NCBI GenBank assembly: GCA_028708105.1
Contig: JAQVZR010000002.1
Coordinates: 1 to 23,381 of the forward strand
Length of the DNA stretch: 23,381 nucleotides
Reading direction: 5' to 3'
From: Desulfoplanes sp.
GTDB taxonomy: Bacteria > Desulfobacterota > Desulfovibrionia > Desulfovibrionales > Desulfomicrobiaceae
The notes below the pieces were generated by a model. It was not told the DNA's origin. It saw only the letters and a program-made list of their open reading frames with translations, and made no database searches. Positions 8,859 through 14,881 of the stretch are shown here, piece by piece; positions within the stretch are counted from its first letter, which is position 1; every line of letters starts with the position of its first letter. The position numbers and the translations under genes were made by a program.

Positions 8859-9702
8859 AGCCCATACTCCGCAAACGTCGCACCCGTTCGGCGGTGGGAG
8901 GGTGGGTGCTGAAAAGGTTGGCCATGGAGGTCCCTGAAAAAGGATTGACAATAAACATATGCGCCATGGCAGGGCTGCCCTGATGCATGGGCATCCGCCT
9001 GCTGTAGGCCTCAAGTTTTTCCAGGGCATTGGCCAGGTAATTGGGATTGCCCGCCAGTCGGGCTCCGGTTTCATCGGCCAGATATTCCCTGGACCGGGAA
9101 ATGGCCATCTGGATCAGGGTTGCGGCAACGGGTGCCACCAGAGCCATGACAAAGGCGAAAAGAGGACTTCCCCCCTCATCATCGTCATGACCTCCAAAAC
9201 CGAACAACGTTGACCATTTGACGATATTAGCGATGATCATGATCGCCCCACCAAGGGTGGCGGCAACACTTTGGATAAGGATGTCGCGATTTTTGACATG
9301 GCCCATCTCATGAGCCAGCACCCCTTTTATTTCTTCGGGGCTAAGTGTCTGCAAAAGTCCTCGAGTTACAGCAACAACGGCATGCCGGGGATCGCGGCCC
9401 GTTGCAAAAGCATTGGGAGCATCTTCCGGAATCAGGACCACCCGGGGTTTAGGCAATCCGGCATTACGGGCCAGCTCTTCAACAATAGCATGCAGCATGG
9501 GAGCATCCGAGGATGCCAGATCCTTTGCCTTATACATGGACAACACAATCTTGTCCGAATACCAATAACTGCCCACATTCATGACCATGGCCAGAAAAAA
9601 AGCAAAAACCATTCCCGACTGCCCGCCGAGCATCCGGCCAAAAAGAACGATAATCGCCGTTAGGGCCGCAAGCAGGACCCCTGTTCTAAACTGAGAGCTC
9701 AA
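8848..9702 (-). CDS. htpX: membrane zinc metalloprotease HtpX
   Basis: A 284-aa M48-family integral membrane protease involved in membrane protein quality control. Two N-terminal membrane segments (about 7-22 and 31-47) are followed by the zinc motif HEMGH (131-135) and the third ligand Glu206 in SREYLADETGARL. Two more hydrophobic segments lie near 144-160 and 181-200. The start is a TTG at 9702: GGAGG lies 7 nt upstream, and the resulting N terminus SSQFRTGVLLAALTA matches HtpX proteins. A TTG at 9735 gives an extra 11 residues without a ribosome binding site. It is 35 nt behind hsp20 and overlaps degP by 11 nt, so the three are surely co-translated. Confidence 0.95.
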   Translation of the reverse strand: MSSQFRTGVLLAALTAIIVLFGRMLGGQSGMVFAFFLAMVMNVGSYWYSDKIVLSMYKAKDLASSDAPMLHAIVEELARNAGLPKPRVVLIPEDAPNAFATGRDPRHAVVAVTRGLLQTLSPEEIKGVLAHEMGHVKNRDILIQSVAATLGGAIMIIANIVKWSTLFGFGGHDDDEGGSPLFAFVMALVAPVAATLIQMAISRSREYLADETGARLAGNPNYLANALEKLEAYSRRMPMHQGSPAMAHMFIVNPFSGTSMANLFSTHPPTAERVRRLRSMGYGR

Positions 9703-9737
9703 AATATTTCCTCCATATATTTCGTCATGGCCCAACG

Positions 9738-10193
9738 CTATCCCTGCTGGATCTCAATCCGTCGTCCCTGTTGCACTGTACCTTTTTTAAGTACGGTGAT
9801 GGTTAAAAGCCCCTGGTGCATGACGGCTCTGACTCCGCAAGCATCTATGGCTTCGGGAAACACAAACTGCCTTGCAAAAGGACCATATGAACGTTCCAGC
9901 GCATGGTAGGCACTGCAGTTGACCTCTTTTTCCTGCCTCCGTTCCCCGTAAATCCACATCTCATTACCCAAAACCTCAATAGTTACGGCATCCTTTTCCA
10001 GTCCGGAAAATTCGACCTGAATGACATAATTTTCCGTGGTCTCATACACATCCGCAACCGGTTTAAAATGAACAGGTCTTTCACGTGCCAACAACGCGCC
10101 AGGGTTGTCATTATGGGTTTCCTCCATCATTTCAACGATTTCATCTTTCATGGCCTGGATTTCCAGCCAGGGATTACGGGTAAACTTGGCCAT
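9738..10193 (-). CDS. small heat shock protein, Hsp20/alpha-crystallin family
   Basis: A 151-aa ATP-independent holdase that keeps unfolding proteins soluble. The alpha-crystallin domain spans about 45-140: it opens at FKPVADVYETTENYVIQVEFSGL and closes with the GLLTITVLKKG strand (usually GVLTITLPK). The C-terminal IxI anchor is IEI. The start ATG at 10193 has AAGGAG upstream; a TTG one codon earlier is also possible. It is the first gene of the quality-control operon. I found no CIRCE element and no convincing sigma-32 promoter upstream, so its heat or oxidative control is not visible. Confidence 0.95.
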   Translation of the reverse strand: MAKFTRNPWLEIQAMKDEIVEMMEETHNDNPGALLARERPVHFKPVADVYETTENYVIQVEFSGLEKDAVTIEVLGNEMWIYGERRQEKEVNCSAYHALERSYGPFARQFVFPEAIDACGVRAVMHQGLLTITVLKKGTVQQGRRIEIQQG

Positions 10194-10622
10194 CAACTCT
10201 CTCCTTGTGAAAAATAACGATCCAACGTTGCTAACGCATCCGCACTACTTGAGGACACGGTTTTCCGTGGGTATGGCGTAAAAACGGGCCGGGATGTCCG
10301 TCCCTGCCTGAAACTTCGGACGATGAGCAGCTACCATGAAAATAGGGCACAACCATCCAGAAATTGATCTCCCTGGATAAAAATATGCAAAAGAAAGTAC
10401 TAACCATCCCCCCCTGTGTGTCAACGGAAAGCTGCAACAATGCAAACACCCCATGGCACTTTCTGGCCCCCGCCCTCCTGCAGGGGAAGAGCCAGAATAA
10501 CGGGGAAGTCAAAAATTCATACGGGATAACGAGTCGCACAAACCGCATGTCCCTTGCATTTTGGAATGATATACGGCGCAGACTCCTCCGTATATCAACA
10601 CAGCCAAACGCCATAAAAACGG

Positions 10623-10650
10623 TTGACAAACCTAAAAAAAACACTAAGAG
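10623..10650 (+). promoter_or_regulatory. candidate perR promoter
   Basis: A perfect -35 TTGACA (10623-10628) followed after 16 nt by TAAGAG (10645-10650). The -10 is only a partial match. Its downstream edge meets the Fur/PerR-type box. Confidence 0.45.
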
Positions 10651-10662
10651 TAATAATTATCA
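10648..10662 (+). promoter_or_regulatory. Fur/PerR-type operator upstream of perR
   Basis: A 7-1-7 palindrome-like site, GAGTAAT-A-ATTATCA. Its right half matches the consensus TGATAAT-N-ATTATCA completely and its left half in four of seven positions. It lies between the promoter and the perR ribosome binding site, the expected place for autoregulation by the encoded PerR. Confidence 0.5.
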
Positions 10663-10681
10663 ATAACAAACGAGGCACTTC

Positions 10682-11152
10682 ATGACTTCATCCACCGCGC
10701 CCACGCGTCGGCTTACCAAACAGCGAAAGATTATCTTGGAAGAACTGCGCAAGGTAACCAGTCACCCCACGGCCGACGAGATCTACGACATGGTTCGTCA
10801 AAAACTTCCCAAAATCAGCCTGGGCACGGTATACCGGAATCTCGAGGTGCTCAGCACGGACAACCTCATCCAGATTATCCGCGCCCCGGGAGGCCAGAAA
10901 CGCTTTGACGGAGACACCCGCCCGCACCACCATGTGCTCTGTGTACAGTGCGGTTGCGTTGGCGATGTCTTTAACGCTCAGGACGAATCGATTGATGAAA
11001 CAACCATCGTCACCGACTTCAAAATTCTCGGACATACCACGTTTTTTTACGGAATATGCCCGCAATGTGCGAAAAAAAAGATCATGAGGACCAGCAGCAC
11101 ACAAACCATTAAGGCAACAAACGAACATGGAGACAGGCGGACATGCCCTTAA
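10682..11152 (+). CDS. perR: peroxide-responsive repressor PerR (Fur family)
   Basis: A 156-aa metal-dependent repressor that releases DNA when peroxide oxidises its metal-binding histidines. The winged helix spans about 1-75, with recognition segment ISLGTVYRNLEVL. All five regulatory ligands of Bacillus PerR have counterparts: His28, Asp76 (in RFD), His82, His84 and Asp95. Asp76 replaces the Glu of true Fur, the best reason to call it PerR. The structural zinc cysteines are Cys87, Cys90, Cys126 and Cys129. The start has GAGG 6 nt upstream. About 25 extra residues follow the second zinc pair. It precedes rubrerythrin and Rdl, the same order as in D. vulgaris, with a Fur-type box before its own start. 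Confidence 0.93.
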   Translation: MTSSTAPTRRLTKQRKIILEELRKVTSHPTADEIYDMVRQKLPKISLGTVYRNLEVLSTDNLIQIIRAPGGQKRFDGDTRPHHHVLCVQCGCVGDVFNAQDESIDETTIVTDFKILGHTTFFYGICPQCAKKKIMRTSSTQTIKATNEHGDRRTCP

Positions 11153-11195
11153 CCACCTTTTTTCTTCTCCTGTGATTATCTATTTTTTCAATCTA

Positions 11196-11224
11196 TTGCC
11201 CAAGATACTTTTTTTTCATATAGA
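11196..11224 (+). promoter_or_regulatory. candidate promoter of rubrerythrin
   Basis: -35 TTGCCC (11196-11201), a 17-nt spacer, and -10 TATAGA (11219-11224), both 4 of 6 matches. The AT-rich TGATTATC near 11173 just upstream could be a weak PerR contact site, but no full palindrome is present. It suggests rbr can be transcribed apart from perR. Confidence 0.4.
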
Positions 11225-11272
11225 CCATAGCTACACACCTTCACTCTAGACCCCAACATAATGGAGAACACC

Positions 11273-11848
11273 ATGAGCTCAATCAAGGGAACACGCACTG
11301 AAAAAAATCTTCTGACCGCCTTTGCCGGCGAATCCCAGGCCAGAAACCGCTATGACTATTTTGCCAGCAAGGCCAAAGCAGAAGGCTACGTACAGATTTC
11401 TCAGATCTTTGCCGAAACCGCCCTGCAGGAAAAAGAACATGCCAAGCGTCTCTTTAAATTCATGGAAGGCGGCGATGTCGAAATCCAGGCGGCGTATCCC
11501 TGCGGCGTCATCGGAACCACCGCAGAAAATCTGCTGGCTGCCGCTGAGGGTGAACATCATGAACACGAAACCATGTATCCCGAATTTGCAGACATCGCCC
11601 AGCAAGAAGGCTTTCCTCTGATTGCAGCCGCCATGCGTTCCATTGCCGTGGCCGAAAAACAGCATGAAAAACGCTATCTCGCCCTAGCCGACAACATCAA
11701 ACAGGGTCGCGTCTTCAAAAGGGACAAACCGGTGGTATGGCGTTGCATCAACTGCGGATTCATCATCGAAATGCCCGAACCACCTGCAAAATGCCCGGCC
11801 TGTGATCACGAACAAAAATACTTCGAGCTGTTGGGAGAAAACTGGTAG
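11273..11848 (+). CDS. rbr: rubrerythrin
   Basis: A 191-aa NADH-linked peroxidase that reduces hydrogen peroxide in anaerobes, taking electrons from rubredoxin. The N-terminal ferritin-like domain carries the diiron Glu/His set (AGESQARNRYDY, QEKEHAKR, AEGEHHEHETMYPEF, AEKQHEKR). The C-terminal rubredoxin-like domain has CINC and CPAC pairs around residues 158-177. The length equals the D. vulgaris protein (191 aa), and both ends (SxKGxRTEKN and FELLGENW) match it. The start is the second ATG (11273): the GGAG that serves as ribosome binding site lies just downstream of an ATG at 11261, ruling that one out. It sits between perR and Rdl. Confidence 0.97.
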   Translation: MSSIKGTRTEKNLLTAFAGESQARNRYDYFASKAKAEGYVQISQIFAETALQEKEHAKRLFKFMEGGDVEIQAAYPCGVIGTTAENLLAAAEGEHHEHETMYPEFADIAQQEGFPLIAAAMRSIAVAEKQHEKRYLALADNIKQGRVFKRDKPVVWRCINCGFIIEMPEPPAKCPACDHEQKYFELLGENW

Positions 11849-11922
11849 CCACTCCGTAGATGGAGAAAATACCTTCCACAACTCCTGCAAAAATGATATT
11901 CCCCACAAACTAACCCATGCAA

Positions 11923-11943
11923 AGAGGGGATTCCTTCCCCTCT
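11923..11943 (+). other. hairpin between rbr and rdl
   Basis: An 8-bp perfect stem, AGAGGGGA (11923-11930) with TCCCCTCT (11936-11943), and a 5-nt loop. No T-tract follows, so it is less likely a full terminator than an attenuating or mRNA-end-protecting hairpin. It ends 13 nt before the rdl ribosome binding site. Confidence 0.55.
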
Positions 11944-11965
11944 CGTATAACTATGCGAGGTATAT

Positions 11966-12163
11966 ATGGCCAACCCCGAAGAGATGTACCGCTGTCAGAC
12001 CGTTAATTGCGGCTATGTCTATGACCCAGACCGAGGGGACAAAAAGGGCAAGATAGCCAAAGGAACCGCCTTTGCAGACTTGCCTGAAGACTGGCGCTGT
12101 CCCATCTGCGGGGCCACAAAAAAGTCCTTCCGCCCCCTTGCAGGTCCAGGCGCTGTGGGCTAA
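11966..12163 (+). CDS. rdl: rubredoxin-like protein Rdl (C-x4-C first knuckle)
   Basis: A 65-aa single-iron electron carrier. The first cysteine pair is CQTVNC, with four residues between the cysteines instead of two; the second is the normal CPIC. Around them lie the rubredoxin features GYVYDPDRGD, a GTAFADLPEDWRCP segment and the aromatic core. D. vulgaris Rdl, encoded after rbr, is known for just such a widened first knuckle, so the name rests on position plus spacing. The start has GAGG 5 nt upstream. It likely passes electrons to rubrerythrin, which is inferred from gene order. A Gly/Ala/Pro-rich tail follows the second pair. Confidence 0.88.
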   Translation: MANPEEMYRCQTVNCGYVYDPDRGDKKGKIAKGTAFADLPEDWRCPICGATKKSFRPLAGPGAVG

Positions 12164-12227
12164 ATATAATTGACCAACGGACAATTTCACCCCCCTTACA
12201 CACCCTCCAATGAAGGAGAAACGGATT

Positions 12228-12389
12228 ATGGACAAGTATATATGCACCATTTGCGGCTATGTTTACGACCCTGCCGAGGGCGACCCCGACAACGATGTTG
12301 CACCTGGCACTTCTTTTGCCGATGTTCCCGCAGATTGGACCTGCCCTGTTTGCGGAGCTGACAAGGACGCCTTTACCGTAGAGGCATAG
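12228..12389 (+). CDS. rubredoxin (canonical C-x2-C)
   Basis: A 53-aa rubredoxin that starts [19 protein letters not shown] and has both standard pairs, CTIC and CPVC, with Tyr, Trp and Phe of the hydrophobic core in place. One iron is held by the four cysteines and shuttles single electrons. The start ATG at 12228 has AAGGAG with a 9-nt spacer. It is 64 nt behind rdl and a strong terminator separates it from roo. In D. gigas rubredoxin is the direct donor of Roo, and the short distance here suggests the same role. Confidence 0.96.
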   Translation: MDKYICTICGYVYDPAEGDPDNDVAPGTSFADVPADWTCPVCGADKDAFTVEA

Positions 12390-12464
12390 TCCCCACCGGA
12401 GGCTGGAAACCGGTAGATTCCCCGTGCTTTACAAACAACACGCACTACGCAAACCAGTTCGACT

Positions 12465-12530
12465 GGCAGTCGGCGGTCGGAGACTTTCATTATAACTCTT
12501 TCCGACCATCGGCTGCCGTTTTGTTTTTTT
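12465..12530 (+). terminator. rho-independent terminator between rubredoxin and roo
   Basis: A 16-bp stem (12465-12480 with 12502-12517) with one mismatch and two G-U pairs, a 21-nt loop, and a T-rich tract (TTTTGTTTTTTT). A small hairpin CCAGT-TCG-ACTGG (12454-12466) touches its left arm. Confidence 0.88.
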
Positions 12531-12583
12531 CTCTACACTCCAGGCGACGCTGTGTGACATCCAGAAACACCTTGTTCGCGCGG

Positions 12584-12592
12584 TGCTATAAA
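12584..12592 (+). promoter_or_regulatory. extended -10 promoter candidate for roo
   Basis: TGC directly followed by TATAAA (12587-12592), an extended -10 form, lies after the terminator and about 20 nt before the roo start. No good -35 is seen at 17 nt, so an activator or another sigma factor may help. Confidence 0.4.
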
Positions 12593-12612
12593 AAAAAATT
12601 TCGGAGACATAT

Positions 12613-13821
12613 ATGGCTGTCGTTCAGATAAAAAAAAATGTTTATTGGGTCGGTGCCATTGACTGGAACGACCATGATTTTCACGGCTACAGCACAGCCC
12701 CCAAAGGAACCACCTATAACGCCTATCTGGTGATCGACGACAAAATCACTCTGTTTGACACGGTAAAAGAAGAATTCAAGATGGACCTGTATCATCAGAT
12801 CCGTAGTCTGGTGAAACTTGAGGACATCGACTACATCGTGGCCAATCATATGGAACCGGACCATTCAGGTGCCCTGCCCTGGATCATGGAACAGGTACAG
12901 CCCGAAAAACTCTTCTGTTCCAAAATGGGCAAAAAAGCCCTTGAAGAACAATATCATCACCCTGAATGGCCTTATGAAATTGTAGGCACCGGTGACTCTA
13001 TTTCTTTAGGAAAAAAGAGCGTTCAATTCATGGAAACCCGCATGGTTCACTGGCCCGACTCCATGTTTTCCTTTATCCCCGAAGACAAGCTGCTCTTTTC
13101 CCAGGATGCCTTTGGGCAGAATCTGGCATCCGTGGAACGATTTGATGACGAGGTGGATTTTGAAGCCCTCATGAAGGAAACCAGCTTCTACTACGCCAAC
13201 ATTGTTCTGCCCTACTCGCCGCAGGTGCGCAAAGTATTCACGAATCTGACTAACATCGGATGGGATATCAGCATGATCGCCCCGGATCACGGTGTTGTCT
13301 GGCGGTCCCATGTGGACAAGATCATTGCGGCCTATGATGCTTACAGTAAGCAGGTCACGGGCAAAAAAGCCGTTATCGTTTATGATACGATGTGGCACAG
13401 TACGGAAAAGATGGCCAAGGCCATTGGCGAAGGATTGACCGATGAAGGAATCAGCTATGTGCTCATGCACGTGAAAGCCTTCCACCACAGTCAGGTCATG
13501 GGCGAACTGGCCAATGCTACGGGTATTATCTGCGGATCATCCACCCATAATAACGGCATACTCCCTCTGGTCGCAGATTTTCTGACCTATATGAAAGGAC
13601 TGCGCCCCATGGGCCGGGTAGGAGCCGCTTTTGGTTCCTACGGCTGGAGCGGAGAATCGGTGAAGCAGATCACAGAAATCATGGAATCGGCAAACATTGA
13701 AATGGTAACCGAGGGTGCACGGGTCAAAAACCGTCCAACCCACAATGACCTGACCGGATGCCGGGAACTGGGCCGATTAGTGGGTAAAGCCATCAAAGAA
13801 AAACTGGCAACCAATGAATAA
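12613..13821 (+). CDS. roo: rubredoxin:oxygen oxidoreductase (flavodiiron protein)
   Basis: A 402-aa cytoplasmic enzyme that reduces oxygen to water (or NO to N2O) with electrons from rubredoxin. The N-terminal metallo-beta-lactamase-like domain holds the diiron ligands His79, Glu81, Asp83 (NHMEPDHSG), His146, Asp165 and His226, the same numbering as D. gigas Roo. The C-terminal flavodoxin domain (about 255-400) binds FMN through the YDTMWHSTEKMA loop and the GSSTHNNG and GSYGWSG segments. The start ATG has GGAG 6 nt upstream. The 3' end overlaps the next gene by 8 nt. It acts as the cytoplasmic partner of the membrane bd oxidase encoded at the end of the window. Confidence 0.97.
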   Translation: MAVVQIKKNVYWVGAIDWNDHDFHGYSTAPKGTTYNAYLVIDDKITLFDTVKEEFKMDLYHQIRSLVKLEDIDYIVANHMEPDHSGALPWIMEQVQPEKLFCSKMGKKALEEQYHHPEWPYEIVGTGDSISLGKKSVQFMETRMVHWPDSMFSFIPEDKLLFSQDAFGQNLASVERFDDEVDFEALMKETSFYYANIVLPYSPQVRKVFTNLTNIGWDISMIAPDHGVVWRSHVDKIIAAYDAYSKQVTGKKAVIVYDTMWHSTEKMAKAIGEGLTDEGISYVLMHVKAFHHSQVMGELANATGIICGSSTHNNGILPLVADFLTYMKGLRPMGRVGAAFGSYGWSGESVKQITEIMESANIEMVTEGARVKNRPTHNDLTGCRELGRLVGKAIKEKLATNE

Positions 13822-14527
13822 TACTTCCTGCCCGGAAGATGGCCGGGCCCTGTCCGGACGCACGGTCAAAAAAATGGTCTTTGCCGTCCTTGGTGCTGAA
13901 GACTGGGAAGCACGACTCCCGGAACTTGATTCCTATCCTGAAGAAAAGGTCCTCGGACCGCTTTTTTCAGCCCTGTGCAACAGCGATCCGCTGATCAAAT
14001 GGCACGCCGTGACCGCCTTTGGCCGGGTGGTCCCCTCCCTGGCCCAACGCACCATGGAGCGGGCCCGTGTGCTCATGCGCCGTTTCATCTGGAACCTGAA
14101 CGATGAATCCGGCGGTATCGGCTGGGGAGCCCCCGAGGCCATGGGAGAAATCATGGCCAATGACCCCCAAATAGCCAAGGAATTCCATCCGATATTGATC
14201 CATTATATTTTTGATCGCAAAGGCAAGCCGGATAATTTTCTGGAGCACATGCCCCTCAGACGCGGTGCTTACTGGGGTATCGGACGACTGCTCCAAAATT
14301 GTCCGGAATATGCTCCCAAGGCGCTGCCCCTGCTCATCAAGCAGCTGGGGCAGGAAAAAGACCCTGAAATCATCGGCCTAGTCATCCTGGCCTTGAGATA
14401 TACCAAGGACCTGAACGCCCAGAGCGCACTGACGCCTTTCAAAAACGATACCCGCGTCATCCAGATCTACCGAGACAAAAAACTGCAGGACATCACCATT
14501 GGAGAACTGACACGATATATCCCTTGA
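13814..14527 (+). CDS. HEAT-repeat protein in the roo operon
   Basis: A 237-aa soluble protein with an all-helical repeat pattern. It starts with helices around KMVFAVLGAEDWEARLPEL and PLFSALCNSDPLIKWHAVTAFGRVV, has a conserved-looking WNLNDESGGIGWGAPEAMGEI in the middle, and further HEAT-like pairs at 155-215 (GAYWGIGRLLQ, then EIIGLVILALRYT). This resembles PBS-lyase-type HEAT families common in sulfate reducers. No cofactor site and no signal peptide are seen. It overlaps the end of roo by 8 nt without its own ribosome binding site, so translation is coupled to roo. A structural or chaperone-like role for an iron protein is a guess from context only. Confidence 0.82.
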   Translation: MNNTSCPEDGRALSGRTVKKMVFAVLGAEDWEARLPELDSYPEEKVLGPLFSALCNSDPLIKWHAVTAFGRVVPSLAQRTMERARVLMRRFIWNLNDESGGIGWGAPEAMGEIMANDPQIAKEFHPILIHYIFDRKGKPDNFLEHMPLRRGAYWGIGRLLQNCPEYAPKALPLLIKQLGQEKDPEIIGLVILALRYTKDLNAQSALTPFKNDTRVIQIYRDKKLQDITIGELTRYIP

Positions 14528-14569
14528 ATAAAGATATATCCATCCAACACTCAGGAAAGGAGGATGCAC

Positions 14570-14740
14570 ATGTCCGAGGACAAGGAAACTGTTGCCTGCC
14601 CTTTATGCGCAACACCGAGTGAAATCTCCACCAACGGCTCATGGTACTGGATACAATGTCCCGTATGCGGCTATCTGAGCAAAAAATACGATTCCAAAGA
14701 AAAGCTCAAAAAAGCCCTGAATCCCGCCTACGGAAAATAA
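14570..14740 (+). CDS. small zinc-ribbon protein in the roo operon
   Basis: A 56-codon gene. The protein has two CxxC pairs, Cys10/Cys13 (CPLC) and Cys30/Cys33 (CPVC), the second followed by GY as in rubredoxins, and a Trp-Tyr-Trp between them. A Lys-rich helix ends the protein. This is a zinc-ribbon or rubredoxin-like metal site; the metal cannot be told from sequence. The ATG at 14570 has AAAGGAGG upstream with a 6-nt spacer, while an ATG at 14564 lies too close to it. It follows the HEAT gene by 42 nt and precedes a terminator, so it is the last gene of the roo operon. No family is recognised. Confidence 0.78.
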   Translation: MSEDKETVACPLCATPSEISTNGSWYWIQCPVCGYLSKKYDSKEKLKKALNPAYGK

Positions 14741-14768
14741 GTCAACATACGTCAAATACCTCATAAAC

Positions 14769-14810
14769 AAAGCCCCCTTCCTGATATTCTGATATCAGGA
14801 AGGGGGCTTT
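14769..14810. terminator. bidirectional rho-independent terminator
   Basis: A perfect 19-bp stem (14769-14787 with 14792-14810) with a TCTG loop. The outer ends are AAA on the left and TTT on the right. It sits between the convergent roo operon and the octaheme gene and can serve both strands. Confidence 0.9.
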
Positions 14811-14840
14811 GCTTATGTATTTTGCTTGTCTCTGACCGGA

Positions 14841-14860
14841 GGGCGACCAGTCAGTCGCCC
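14841..14860. repeat. small palindromic REP-like hairpin
   Basis: GGGCGAC (14841-14847) pairs with GTCGCCC (14854-14860) across a 6-nt loop, followed by CTAC. GTAGGGGCGAC-type palindromes are common as scattered intergenic repeats in many bacteria. Only one copy lies in this window, so a repeat family is not proven. Confidence 0.4.
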
Positions 14861-14881
14861 CTACTCGGCCATCAAAAGATG

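Larger units (their letters stand above)
10194..10681. other. 488-nt divergent intergenic region between hsp20 and perR
   Basis: This stretch separates the minus-strand hsp20 operon from plus-strand perR. Open frames on both strands lack ribosome binding sites and family resemblance. It contains the perR promoter and Fur-type box near its right end, an inverted repeat ATCCAG-N12-CTGGAT (10355-10378), and a minus-strand TTGACA inside 10410-10430 with a weak -10. It is unusually long for this compact region and may hold an unrecognised control element or a decayed gene. Confidence 0.5.

Noticed and set aside
10194..10420. A CIRCE element or sigma-32 promoter for hsp20.
   Set aside because: Neither TTAGCACTC/GAGTGCTAA nor a CTTGAA/CCCCAT pair with proper spacing was found on the minus strand.
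10231..10644. Frames of 137 aa (-) and 100 aa (+, 10364-10666) between hsp20 and perR.
   Set aside because: Both start at TTG without ribosome binding site and lack coding-like composition; the second runs into the perR operator.
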